Assembly (NCBI GenBank): GCA_900547275.1
Contig: URGA01000026.1
Location: 1 to 25,145, forward strand
Direction of reading: 5' to 3'
DNA length: 25,145 nucleotides
DNA from: an uncultured Oscillospiraceae bacterium
GTDB taxonomy: Bacteria > Bacillota > Clostridia > Oscillospirales > Acutalibacteraceae
Part shown: in pieces, positions 1 to 8,243 of the stretch
Layout of the letters: the number at the start of each line of letters is the position of its first letter
How positions within the stretch are numbered: position 1 is the first letter of the stretch
Made by a program: the position numbers and the translations under genes
The notes under the pieces: model-generated
Databases searched by the model: none
What the model was told of the DNA's origin: nothing
What the model saw: only the letters and a program-made list of their open reading frames with translations

Positions 1-1
1 G

Positions 2-1612
2 CATATCCAGGGCGCAGGCGAACAGGATGATGCCGCCCTTGACCAGATAGATCAGGTCCTGGTTGACGCTGGCCATGTTCAGGCCCACGAAAGCGACGCG
101 GCTATTTACGCGGCATATGATACAACGATTGACGCGGTCTGCGTTGTCCGCGAATTTTTGCCGAAGGGAATTGCCAATCGTCTTGAGGGCAACATGGAAG
201 TCCATGTTCGCGAACGTTTTCGCAAGAATTACGACGGATATAAGAAGGATTTTGCCGACTTGTGGCAGACAATGCTCAGTATGCGTTCTCTCGCCGCCGC
301 TCTTCCTGTTTATGACGTTTTTGCCGCGAATGAAACCGTTTATGCCGTTATGGAAGCGGTTGAGGGCGTTACGCTTAGGGAATTTCTCCTGCGCACACCG
401 GAGGGTTACATTCCATGGGAACAGGCGAGAATTATGTTTATGCCCGTTCTTACAACTCTGGAAACCCTCCACAGCCATAATATAATTCACGGTTCAATTA
501 CGCCGGACAACCTTATTCTTTGTCCTGACGGCAAGGTAAGGCTCAAAGGTTTCTGCATTTCTCAGTGCAACACGGTGAACTCCGAACTTGAATTTAATCT
601 CAACGAAGGATATACCGCCATTGAGCAGTACGACAATAACCATAAAATGTGTCCTGCAACGGATATTTACGCTTTTTCAGCGTGTATTTACCGCGCTTTG
701 GTTGGCAGCAATCCTCCCGACGCACCGTCAAGAGAGACAAATGACAAGCTGATGATACCAAACAAAATCGCGGAAACCATACCGACCCACGTTATCCGTG
801 CGCTGGGCGCTGGTCTACAGATATATCCTGAAAAGCGAGCTCAGAGTGCGTCCAGAATGAGAGAACTGCTCAACGCCGCTCCAAACGTTGTTGCTCAGGC
901 GGCAGAGCCTGTTGTTCACGAGGAACAGCCTGTTCAGCGACGCGAGGAACCGAAGCCCCAGCCTAAGCCGGAACCGGTAAAGAAAAACAAGAAGTCCGGT
1001 AAAAACAAGGCGCTTATTATTGTTTTGGTGGTTCTTATCATCGCGGCAATCGGCGCAGGAATTTACGTTGTTAAATTCTCAGGCCTTGTTGGCGGTAACG
1101 AGCCGACAACTGACGCTGTTTCCGTTGTCAACTGTACTGTTCCCAATTTCATAAGCGCTGGTTATACGGAAAGTGATATTAAAAATAACGGCGCTTGGAA
1201 CGAACAGTTCACTATAACTTATACTTCCGAGTATTCAGAAGACGTTGAAGAGGGCATTGTATTTAAGCAGAGTATAGAAAGCGGAACAGAAGTGCCCCAG
1301 GGAACCGAAATTGTGCTTACTGTAAGCAAGGGCATCCAGACGGCTGAAGTGCCTGACGTCGGAGGTCTTACTCTTGAGGAAGCAAAAAAAGCCCTTGAAG
1401 ATAAAGGCTTTAAGGTATCTTCTGTTGAAGTTTACAATGACGGAACCCATACTGCTAATACCGTAAAAACTACTTACGGAATGGCGCCTGCGGCCAGAAC
1501 GATGGCGGCGGTAGGCTCCGAGGTAGTTCTTCAGGTTTACGGCGAAGAGCAGACAACCACTGAGCCGGAGTCAACCACTCAAACTCAGACCCAGGTTCAG
1601 GAAGTAGAATAA
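2..1612 (+). CDS. PASTA-domain membrane pseudokinase (5' end outside window)
   Basis: The reading frame is open from the left edge, so the true start lies outside the window; the TTG at 158 is internal to the kinase N-lobe. Counting codons from base 2, residues about 25-300 follow the bacterial Ser/Thr kinase fold (VVREFLP near 47-54, VYAVMEAVEG, HGSITPDN at 163-170, EGYTAIEQY, ATDIYAFSACIYRA). A Pro/Lys-rich linker, a transmembrane helix at about 337-358 and two PASTA repeats (about 373-445 and 446-515) follow, then a Thr/Gln-rich tail. Active PASTA kinases sense muropeptides or lipid II. Here the catalytic residues appear lost: the beta-3 Lys is Arg (149-151), HRD reads HGS (488-496), DFG reads GFC (548-556), and no Gly-rich loop is seen. 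I infer a pseudokinase, perhaps a cell-wall sensor or scaffold. The fold is confident; inactivity is inferred from the motifs. Confidence 0.85.
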   Translation, partial: HIQGAGEQDDAALDQIDQVLVDAGHVQAHESDAAIYAAYDTTIDAVCVVREFLPKGIANRLEGNMEVHVRERFRKNYDGYKKDFADLWQTMLSMRSLAAALPVYDVFAANETVYAVMEAVEGVTLREFLLRTPEGYIPWEQARIMFMPVLTTLETLHSHNIIHGSITPDNLILCPDGKVRLKGFCISQCNTVNSELEFNLNEGYTAIEQYDNNHKMCPATDIYAFSACIYRALVGSNPPDAPSRETNDKLMIPNKIAETIPTHVIRALGAGLQIYPEKRAQSASRMRELLNAAPNVVAQAAEPVVHEEQPVQRREEPKPQPKPEPVKKNKKSGKNKALIIVLVVLIIAAIGAGIYVVKFSGLVGGNEPTTDAVSVVNCTVPNFISAGYTESDIKNNGAWNEQFTITYTSEYSEDVEEGIVFKQSIESGTEVPQGTEIVLTVSKGIQTAEVPDVGGLTLEEAKKALEDKGFKVSSVEVYNDGTHTANTVKTTYGMAPAARTMAAVGSEVVLQVYGEEQTTTEPESTTQTQTQVQEVE

Positions 1613-1625
1613 TTCAACTAAAAAG

Positions 1626-1657
1626 AACGCCCCGCGTCATTTCTGCGCAGGGCGTTT
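1626..1657. terminator. Bidirectional rho-independent terminator
   Basis: A GC-rich hairpin (AACGCCCCGCG pairing with CGCAGGGCGTT, one mismatch) has a T-rich run on the plus-strand side and a matching run on the other strand. It lies in the 52-base gap between the convergent PASTA pseudokinase and recG, and can end transcription from both sides. Confidence 0.85.
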
Positions 1658-1664
1658 TGTTATT

Positions 1665-3692
1665 TTAAGTATTGTAGGAACGGCGGAACATAATATTGAT
1701 TTTTTCCGCCAAAGGCTTGTTTTCGTCCTTGTCAAGCCGCGGGTCGTCGGCAAGTATCTCTTCGGCGCACTGCCTTGTCAGTCTAAGTGTTGCCGTGTCT
1801 TCGAGCATATCTGCTATTTTAAGTTCCGGCAGGCCGTGTTGGCGTTTGCCGAAGAAATCGCCGGGGCCGCGCTGGCGCAGATCTTCGTCTGCAATATCGA
1901 AACCGTCTGGGCAGTGCTTCATCGTCATCAGACGCTTTTTGGCAGTGTCTCCTTTTGAATCGGAAACAAGAATGCAGTAACTCTTTTTACTTCCTCTGCC
2001 TATGCGGCCTCTTAGCTGGTGAAGCTGTGAAAGACCGAAGCGCTCTGCGTTTTCTATTATCATTATAGTGGCGTTGGGAACATCAACGCCCACTTCAACA
2101 ACCGTTGTTGCCACCAGAACCTGAACGTCGCCCCGTGCAAAGGCTTTCATAACGTTGTCTTTTTGTTTCGGCGTCATCTTACCGTGGAGAAGCCCCAGAT
2201 TGTAGCCGTAGAGTTCTGTTTGGGAAAGTTTTTCGGCGTAGGCGGAAGCCGCTTTCATCTCGTTTTCGCCCTCGTCAACCAGCGGACAGATTATGTAGCC
2301 CTGTTCGCCTCTTTCAATAGCGGCTCTGAGAAATCTGAAAATTCGGCTGTGGTATTCAGAAGTTACAACGTCCGTGCGTATTTCCTGCCGTCCCGGGGGC
2401 AGTTCGTCAAGAACTGAGATGTCCAAATCGCCGTAAATTATCATGCCCAAAGTGCGGGGGATAGGAGTTGCACTCATAACAAGCGTATTGACCTCACTGC
2501 CTTTCATTGCAAGGTCAGCCCTTTGCTGAACGCCGAATCGGTGCTGTTCGTCGGTTATTACAAGCCCCAGATTTTCAAATTCAACATCATTTTGAATAAG
2601 AGCGTGAGTTCCTACCGCAATGTCTGCCGTGTGGTCAATCAACGCTGATTTTATTTCGCGCTTTTCTTTTGCTTTTACAGCTCCTGTAAGCAGAACTGTT
2701 TTTATATCAGTATCCTTGAAAAATTTATTCAGCGTTTCAAAATGCTGGGCTGCAAGAATTTCCGTAGGCGCCATAAGCGCGCACTGGTATCCGTTTTTCA
2801 CCATGGAATACATGAGAGCCGCCGCCACAGCTGTTTTACCGCTGCCTACGTCGCCCTGGAGCAGTCTGTTCATCGGGTAACCGCTCATCAAATCTTCGGC
2901 GCACTGGCTTATTGAACGCTTTTGGGCGTTTGTAAGTTCAAAGGGCAGAGCCTTTGCAAATTCGGCGGTAAAATCATTCGCCATTATTTGATTTGTTTTG
3001 TGTTTTTTTCTTCCTTTCAGTTTCATAAGACCGAGAGAAAGAACCAGTAATTCTTCAAAAATCAGGCGTTTTTTTGCCTTTTTAAGCATCTCAAAAGAGT
3101 CGGGGAAATGAATTTGCCTAATTGCGCTGTCATAAGAAATAAGGCCGTAACGCTCTCTAATTTCTTCAGGCAGAGTTTCCGGCAGTTCGCCTATATTTTC
3201 CAGCGCGTATTTAAGCACTTTTTCGATTGCCTTTGAGTTAAGGCTGCCCGTGGCGGGATAAACGGGATGAATTTTACTTGCTTTGTCGGCAGGTTCTATC
3301 TTAGGCGCGCTCATCTGAGCCGTGGTAAGATTTTTCTCTATTTTTCCGATAAGCAGATAATCTTCATATGTGTGAAGTTTCTGCGCCAGGTATTTGTTGT
3401 TGAAAAGGGTAACGTGGATTATCGTTTCACCGTCTGTAAAATCACATTTGTAAATTGTCATCCCGCGCCTTATCATATGCTCGTGAACGGGAGTTACCAT
3501 TGTCGCTCTTATGCAAACAGGGGAGGAATTTTCGCTTTCTTTTACAGTCTGTGTTTTGCTCCAGTCCTCATATTTTCTCGGAAAGAAATTTAACAGGTCA
3601 TCAACGACAAATATGCCCAGCTTATTGAAAAGCCGGGCTTTTTTTTCGCCAACACCTTTAATGTATTGAATGTCGTTTTGCCTGATGTCCAT
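1665..3692 (-). CDS. recG: ATP-dependent DNA helicase RecG
   Basis: RecG remodels stalled replication forks and branch-migrates Holliday junctions and D-loops. The 675-residue product has the expected family length. Residues 1-50 carry the helix-hairpin-helix-like segment (IKGVGEKKARLFNKLGI), about 55-150 the OB-fold wedge domain, and the rest the two helicase lobes: Walker A GDVGSGKT at 280-287, DEQH box at 381-384, SATP at 407-410. The later motifs VVEVGVDVPNA and QLRGRIGR are also present, and the C-terminus has the RecG-type RQRGPGDFFGKRQHG. It is last in the five-gene operon. Its ATG lies 3 bases after the fakA stop with no clear Shine-Dalgarno, suggesting translational coupling. The order yloU-yloV-recG is that of Bacillus, although the serine dehydratase genes found between yloV and recG there are absent. 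Confidence 0.98.
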   Translation of the reverse strand: MDIRQNDIQYIKGVGEKKARLFNKLGIFVVDDLLNFFPRKYEDWSKTQTVKESENSSPVCIRATMVTPVHEHMIRRGMTIYKCDFTDGETIIHVTLFNNKYLAQKLHTYEDYLLIGKIEKNLTTAQMSAPKIEPADKASKIHPVYPATGSLNSKAIEKVLKYALENIGELPETLPEEIRERYGLISYDSAIRQIHFPDSFEMLKKAKKRLIFEELLVLSLGLMKLKGRKKHKTNQIMANDFTAEFAKALPFELTNAQKRSISQCAEDLMSGYPMNRLLQGDVGSGKTAVAAALMYSMVKNGYQCALMAPTEILAAQHFETLNKFFKDTDIKTVLLTGAVKAKEKREIKSALIDHTADIAVGTHALIQNDVEFENLGLVITDEQHRFGVQQRADLAMKGSEVNTLVMSATPIPRTLGMIIYGDLDISVLDELPPGRQEIRTDVVTSEYHSRIFRFLRAAIERGEQGYIICPLVDEGENEMKAASAYAEKLSQTELYGYNLGLLHGKMTPKQKDNVMKAFARGDVQVLVATTVVEVGVDVPNATIMIIENAERFGLSQLHQLRGRIGRGSKKSYCILVSDSKGDTAKKRLMTMKHCPDGFDIADEDLRQRGPGDFFGKRQHGLPELKIADMLEDTATLRLTRQCAEEILADDPRLDKDENKPLAEKINIMFRRSYNT

Positions 3693-3695
3693 TTT

Positions 3696-5357
3696 TTATT
3701 CAACCGAAAGAATGTAGTAATAGATCGGCTGACCTCCGTTTACGATGCTGATTTCCATATCGTTGCCGTACTTTGCCGAAAGTCGTTCTTCCAGCATTTC
3801 AGCGGAAGATTCGTCGGTGTCCTGACCGTAAATGATGGTAACAAGAGAGTGTTCTCCGCGTTTAAACAGTTTTTCAACCGTTTTGAAAGCGATGTCAACG
3901 GTGTCATTTCCGATAAACTTAATTTTACCGTTAACGAGACCCATTATCTCGCCTTCTTTCACCGGTTTGCCTTCGATTTCGCTGTCTCTTGCGGCAAACG
4001 TTACCTGGCCTGTCTGAACATGGCCTGCGGCGTCCATCATTTCCATCTGGTTTGTATCTGCGTCTGCTGTTTCGTCAAAAACCAGCATTGCGCTTATTCC
4101 CTGAGGGATTGTCTTAGTCTGAAGGACACGCACATCGCGGTCCTTTGCAAGGGGAATAGCCTGCTCAGCCGCCATAATAATGTTCTTATTGTTAGGCAGA
4201 ACAAATACGGTCTTCGCAGGAGTTGCCATAACTGCGTTGAGAATGTCGTCTGTTGACGGGTTCATGGTCTGACCACCGCTGACAATAATGTCCGCTCCGA
4301 TGTCTGTAAACAGTTCTGCCACACCTACGCCGGCGCATACAGCCACAAAGCCGTACTCGTTTTCCGGCTCAACAGGGGTGGGATTATGGGGTTCTTCACC
4401 TTCAGAAACGCCTTCTCCAGCGTTTCTGTGCTGGTAGCGCATATTGTCAATCTTAATGTTTATAAGCTGACCGTATTTTAGCGCCGCCTGGATTACGTTG
4501 CCAGGTTCGTTTGAATGAACGTGAACTTTAATTATATCGCTGTCGTCAACAACTACTACGCAGTCGCCGATTGACTCAAGATAAGCGCGAAGGCTGAGAG
4601 GATCCTTTGCCTTTGCTGACTTTGATTTTTCAATAAGGAATTCTGAGCAGTAGCCAAACTCAATGTCTGAAGAGGCGGAAGCAACAGTGCTCTTGGAGGG
4701 AGTACTGACCGGGGTAACGCCGGAGCCGTCCTCAGCTTCTATCATTACGCCTTTTTTGATAACCGAGCCCATGCCCTTGAGAATAAGCACAAGGCCCTGA
4801 CCGCCTGCGTCAACAACGCCGGCTTTCTTAAGAACGGGCAGCTGTTCAGGAGTTTTTGCAAGCGCTTCTTCGGCTGCGTCCAGAGCGGCTTCGCACACGT
4901 CAATGGTTTCACTGCCGCTTTCTGCGGATTTTTCAGCCGCTTCGGCAGCTTTGCGGACAACTGTAAGAATTGTGCCCTCCGTGGGTTTCATAACAGCTTT
5001 GTAAGCGGCGTCAACTCCCTTGCGGAATGCGTTGGCAACAGCTTTGCCGTCCGCCGTGTCCATGCCTTTCAGCGCTTTTGAAAAGCCTCTGAAAATAAGC
5101 GAAAGAATTACGCCGGAGTTACCTCTTGCACCTCTGAGCAGTGCCGAAGCGCAGCGGGAGGATGCCTCCTCAACTGTGCAGTCGTCGCCCAGAACTGCCA
5201 TTTCTTTTGCAGCGGCGCCGATGGTCATGCTCATATTTGTGCCTGTATCACCGTCCGGAACAGGGAAAATATTAAGCGCGTCTACCGCCTGTCTGTTGTT
5301 TGCAATATTGTTTGAGGCGGAAATTACTCCGTCTCTGAACATAGAACCTGTTATCAT
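3696..5357 (-). CDS. fakA: Fatty acid kinase subunit FakA (YloV/DAK2 family)
   Basis: FakA phosphorylates exogenous fatty acids presented by DegV-fold FakB carriers, giving acyl-phosphates for phospholipid synthesis. The 553-residue length is normal for the family. The N-terminal DhaL/DAK2 kinase domain (about 1-200) contains the Mg-ATP motif DGDTGTN at 35-41, a Gly-rich RGARGNSGVI segment and the AGVVDAGGQGL motif. The middle and C-terminal domains follow, with the family-typical NIKIDNMRYQH region and a C-terminal part ending in a Gly-rich PIYYYILSVE. A GGAGA ribosome binding site precedes the ATG. It lies 25 bases after asp23 and 3 bases before recG, the conserved Gram-positive arrangement. 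No FakB gene is present in the window, so the partner must be encoded elsewhere. The assignment is by family and synteny; enzymatic activity is inferred. Confidence 0.93.
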   Translation of the reverse strand: MITGSMFRDGVISASNNIANNRQAVDALNIFPVPDGDTGTNMSMTIGAAAKEMAVLGDDCTVEEASSRCASALLRGARGNSGVILSLIFRGFSKALKGMDTADGKAVANAFRKGVDAAYKAVMKPTEGTILTVVRKAAEAAEKSAESGSETIDVCEAALDAAEEALAKTPEQLPVLKKAGVVDAGGQGLVLILKGMGSVIKKGVMIEAEDGSGVTPVSTPSKSTVASASSDIEFGYCSEFLIEKSKSAKAKDPLSLRAYLESIGDCVVVVDDSDIIKVHVHSNEPGNVIQAALKYGQLINIKIDNMRYQHRNAGEGVSEGEEPHNPTPVEPENEYGFVAVCAGVGVAELFTDIGADIIVSGGQTMNPSTDDILNAVMATPAKTVFVLPNNKNIIMAAEQAIPLAKDRDVRVLQTKTIPQGISAMLVFDETADADTNQMEMMDAAGHVQTGQVTFAARDSEIEGKPVKEGEIMGLVNGKIKFIGNDTVDIAFKTVEKLFKRGEHSLVTIIYGQDTDESSAEMLEERLSAKYGNDMEISIVNGGQPIYYYILSVE

Positions 5358-5382
5358 CTGTATTTCTCCAATCCGAATTGCG

Positions 5383-5739
5383 TCAGTTCAAGCCGTCAAC
5401 ATAAACGTTAACGCTGGATACTTTCAAATCCGTTGCTTCTTCAACGGTGTATCTGACCTTGTTAATAATGCTGTCAACGATAGCGGTGATGTTAACGCCG
5501 TACGAAACAGAAATGTGAAGGTCGATGTTTAAAGAGCCGTTGACGCTTTTTACGCAGACGCCCTGGCTGGAATTGTCCCATGAAGCTTTGTGCTTGATGG
5601 CAGACACGATTGTCTCGTAAGTGCTGGAGTTTACCATTCCGGTAACGCCGAAGCAAGACTGCGCAGCTCTGCCTACAAGGTTGGCGAAGTACGCGTTTGT
5701 AATCTCAATGTATCCGTTGGGATTTTCAAATTTAATCAT
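5383..5739 (-). CDS. Asp23/Gls24 family protein (YloU-like)
   Basis: This small 118-residue protein matches the Asp23/Gls24/YloU family in length and pattern: an N-terminal GYIEITNAYFANLVGRAA segment, a central IKHK-containing region, then LNIDLHISVSYGVNI and a C-terminal segment ending in SVNVYVDGL. Members are abundant cytoplasmic or membrane-associated proteins linked to cell-envelope stress; their biochemical activity is unknown. An excellent GGAGG site lies before the ATG. The gene directly precedes fakA, as yloU precedes yloV in Bacillus, which supports the family call. The family function remains unclear, so I assign no catalytic role. Confidence 0.92.
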   Translation of the reverse strand: MIKFENPNGYIEITNAYFANLVGRAAQSCFGVTGMVNSSTYETIVSAIKHKASWDNSSQGVCVKSVNGSLNIDLHISVSYGVNITAIVDSIINKVRYTVEEATDLKVSSVNVYVDGLN

Positions 5740-5786
5740 ATCTTTTCCTCCGTGATAATTAACGGTTTGTCAAAAAGGACGCCGCC

Positions 5787-7277
5787 TTATTCAAAGTACC
5801 AGTCTTCAATATTTGCGAAAAAGTTGTTGTAATAACCCTGCATATCTCCCTTGAGAGATTTTGAATAACATATCATGCCTTTTCTGTACAAAATAGGTAC
5901 GTACGGCATGTTTTCGCTGAATGAAAGAATGAATTTGCCCAGTTCTTCTTCACCGTTCAGATATTTTTTGTAAACTGCCGCGGTGCTTTCTTTTCCCTGG
6001 TCAATTCCGTAACGGGCGGCTCCGCTTGAGGTGAAGAATGTGTTTAGGCACATATCGTTTGGCAGTCTGGTCTCGCCCAGATATATGTCATAATCAAGAT
6101 TTTTAATTCTGGTTTTATACGCGCTGAATTTCTCTTTTTCAACAGTTACCTTAAATCCGACAGCCTCAAGTTCGCTTTTTATAAGAGAAGCCGCCGCAGT
6201 GCGGTTAACGGTGTCGTTTATAAGAAGTGTTATTTCCAGATCTTTTGCTTCCAGCGAACTTAGCGAAATCTGTTGTTTTGCCGCCGCGGTGTCTGCTGTT
6301 TCTGAAAATATCTTAGTGCTTGAAGCCAGTTCAAACGATGGGTGAAAAACGCCTGTTGCCGCAGAAGCATAGCCGGAATATGCGCTTTTTGCAATTGTCG
6401 CTCTGTCAATAGCCAGCGATACGGCTTTACGGATATTGGCGTTTGACATTGAAGTGGATTTGTTGTTAAACCCGATATAAACCAGATTGTTCAGCGGAAC
6501 CTGTTTCTTCGCCGCCGTAATTCGCTTTGTGCTGTTTTCTGACAGATCGCGGAAAGCGTAGCTGATATTGCCGATGTTTACAGCGTTGTCTATTGAGTCA
6601 GCCGCGGCAATATTTACAAGATGAATAGTTGTAATATGTGGTTTAAAGCCCTCAATATCGTTGGCGATAAGCGTCATTCCTCTGTCTGTCGCCTTGTACT
6701 GATATTTTCCGCTTCCTATCGGATATCCGTCTTCGCTGTCATTGGTAGAAGCAATGGGAAACGACAGAAGATTGTGGGCATACGGATTTGCGTATTCCAG
6801 AGAAAATACAATAATATTATCCCCGTCAGCGTAAGCTGAATCAATTCCTTTTAATGTGCTTCCGTAGGCAGGGGAGTCAGCGGCGGCGTTAAAGCTGTAA
6901 ACAACGTCTTCGCTGGTAAGGGCACTGCCGTCGGAAAAGTGAAGTCCGCTGGGAATAGTTACTTTAAGGGTTTTGCTCTCAGTATATTCATAGCCTGTGG
7001 CGATATTCGGCACGGCTGAAAAAGTTTCGTCAAGGTCAAAAAGCGATTCGAAAACAAGGCTTGCCAAAACCTGGTTGTTTTGGGTCTTTGCCTTAAACGG
7101 GTCGAGGCTGTCCGACTGAGTATAACTTAGTTTGAAGTTTTCATCATCTGTTACGAATTGGGTAACAGTTTGCGCCGTCGTTTCGGTGCCGTTGTCATCA
7201 GTGCTTTGCGAGCAGGCGGAAAAGAGACCGGCTGTCAGCAGCACGGCCAATAAAACGGCCAAAAATTTTTTTGCCAT
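5787..7277 (-). CDS. Family 5 (peptide/nickel-type) ABC substrate-binding lipoprotein
   Basis: The 496-residue product begins with a lipoprotein signal peptide (MAKKF, hydrophobic core, lipobox LFSAC with Cys22), so it should be lipid-anchored on the outer face of the membrane. The mature part follows the SBP family 5 (OppA/DppA-like) pattern: LSYTQSDSLDPF near the start, ASLVFESLFDLDE, LKVTIPSGLHFSDGSALTSEDVVYSF, then NIRKAVSLAIDRATIA and a C-terminal lobe ending near IEDWYFE. No permease or ATPase gene is nearby, so it is an orphan binding protein that either uses a transporter encoded elsewhere or has another role. Its SD (AGGAGG) overlaps the last codons and stop of ymdB, so the two are tightly coupled. 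Its ligand cannot be read from the sequence. Confidence 0.88.
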   Translation of the reverse strand: MAKKFLAVLLAVLLTAGLFSACSQSTDDNGTETTAQTVTQFVTDDENFKLSYTQSDSLDPFKAKTQNNQVLASLVFESLFDLDETFSAVPNIATGYEYTESKTLKVTIPSGLHFSDGSALTSEDVVYSFNAAADSPAYGSTLKGIDSAYADGDNIIVFSLEYANPYAHNLLSFPIASTNDSEDGYPIGSGKYQYKATDRGMTLIANDIEGFKPHITTIHLVNIAAADSIDNAVNIGNISYAFRDLSENSTKRITAAKKQVPLNNLVYIGFNNKSTSMSNANIRKAVSLAIDRATIAKSAYSGYASAATGVFHPSFELASSTKIFSETADTAAAKQQISLSSLEAKDLEITLLINDTVNRTAAASLIKSELEAVGFKVTVEKEKFSAYKTRIKNLDYDIYLGETRLPNDMCLNTFFTSSGAARYGIDQGKESTAAVYKKYLNGEEELGKFILSFSENMPYVPILYRKGMICYSKSLKGDMQGYYNNFFANIEDWYFE

Positions 7278-7279
7278 TT

Positions 7280-8053
7280 CTACCTCCTGATACGCTTAAT
7301 ATCTACTGTTTTGCCTGTTTTTTCATCAATATCAAACAGGCAGCCTTCAAGTACGCAAACCCCGTCTTCGTTAAGAAAACGAACAGGGAGATTGGTGCGC
7401 ATTCTTTCTATCGCAGTTTGCGGCGTTACGCCGAGAACGCTGTAATACGGGCCCGTCATGCCGAGATCGGTTATATATCCGGTGCCGCAGGGGAGAACCT
7501 GCTGGTCGCTTGTTTGAACGTGGGTGTGGGTTCCGAATAAAGCGGATATACGACCGTCAAGGAAAAAACCAAGGGCTCTTTTTTCCGCTGTTGCTTCCGC
7601 GTGAAAATCAATAACAATGATATTTACGCCCAGGTCTTTTAATCTTTCAATTTCAGCTTCAGCGGCGTCAAACGGGTTTTGTATAGGCTCCATGTAAGCG
7701 GCGCCCTGCAAATTTATTATTGCCACCTGACATCTTCCCATATCAAGCACCGCAGTTCCTCTTCCTGGAGCCGACGGATGATAATTTAATGGTCTTACAA
7801 GAAATTCGTTTTCATCAAGCATCGGATAAATTTCTCTTCGGCGCAGGCCGTGGTTGCCGAGAGTTATAACGTCTGCTCCGCTGTCAAATATAAACTGGGC
7901 GCTGCCGGGCAGAATGCCGTTTCCCACCGCGGAGTTTTCGCCGTTGACAATAACGATATCCGCCATGAGTTCGCGCTTGAGCGCAGGCAGTGTCTTTCTG
8001 AGATAATCACATCCCTGCTTTGATACAACGTCTCCTATTGCCAGAATTTTCAA
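7280..8053 (-). CDS. ymdB: YmdB-family metallophosphoesterase (TIGR00282)
   Basis: YmdB is a dinuclear-metal phosphodiesterase; the Bacillus protein acts on 2',3'-cyclic nucleotides and affects biofilm and motility decisions. The 257-residue product keeps the predicted metal and catalytic residues: D8 (IGDVV), E39-N40 (NGENSA), N67-H68 (GNH), H151 (IDFHAEAT), H176 and H178 (GTHTHVQT), then TDLGMTGPY and NLPVRF. The start codon is TTG, chosen because it puts MKILAIGDVV in register with the family; only a weak site precedes it. After GNH the usual TWD is replaced by GLR. It is first in the operon with the binding protein, asp23, fakA and recG, behind a good promoter. The rny gene that often precedes ymdB is absent. 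Confidence 0.93.
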   Translation of the reverse strand: MKILAIGDVVSKQGCDYLRKTLPALKRELMADIVIVNGENSAVGNGILPGSAQFIFDSGADVITLGNHGLRRREIYPMLDENEFLVRPLNYHPSAPGRGTAVLDMGRCQVAIINLQGAAYMEPIQNPFDAAEAEIERLKDLGVNIIVIDFHAEATAEKRALGFFLDGRISALFGTHTHVQTSDQQVLPCGTGYITDLGMTGPYYSVLGVTPQTAIERMRTNLPVRFLNEDGVCVLEGCLFDIDEKTGKTVDIKRIRR

Positions 8054-8091
8054 AATAACACCGTTTCTATATAATAAAATAATGCAGAAAC

Positions 8092-8120
8092 ATTATACAA
8101 TACTTTAAGATTAAAAACAA
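8092..8120 (-). promoter_or_regulatory. Sigma-A promoter of the ymdB-recG operon
   Basis: On the minus strand a TTGTTT -35 (8115-8120) is separated by exactly 17 bases from a perfect TATAAT -10 (8092-8097). It ends 39 bases upstream of the ymdB TTG start. No other promoter is evident in the short gaps within the operon. Confidence 0.75.
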
Positions 8121-8216
8121 CATGAAGCATAAAAATTTATTGTTTGGAAACTTTTAATTACAAATTACAAATTCTTGTTTTACCGCCGGTAATAATATGA
8201 CAGAAAAATACAGAAA

Positions 8217-8239
8217 AAGCCCCGCTTTTTGCGGGGCTT
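8217..8239 (-). terminator. Rho-independent terminator of the ATC-start lipoprotein gene
   Basis: A perfect 9-base stem (AAGCCCCGC / GCGGGGCTT) with a five-base loop is followed on the minus strand by a T-run (TTTTTCTG). It sits directly after the stop codon at 8244 and separates this transcript from the ymdB operon downstream. Confidence 0.9.
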
Positions 8240-8243
8240 AAAA

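Noticed and set aside
63..485. Plus-strand 140-residue frame near the left edge
   Set aside because: It overlaps the kinase-like frame, which matches a known fold and stays open to the edge.
3666..4256. Plus-strand 196-residue frame over fakA
   Set aside because: It lies fully within fakA and the recG start on the other strand, has no recognisable domain and no RBS.
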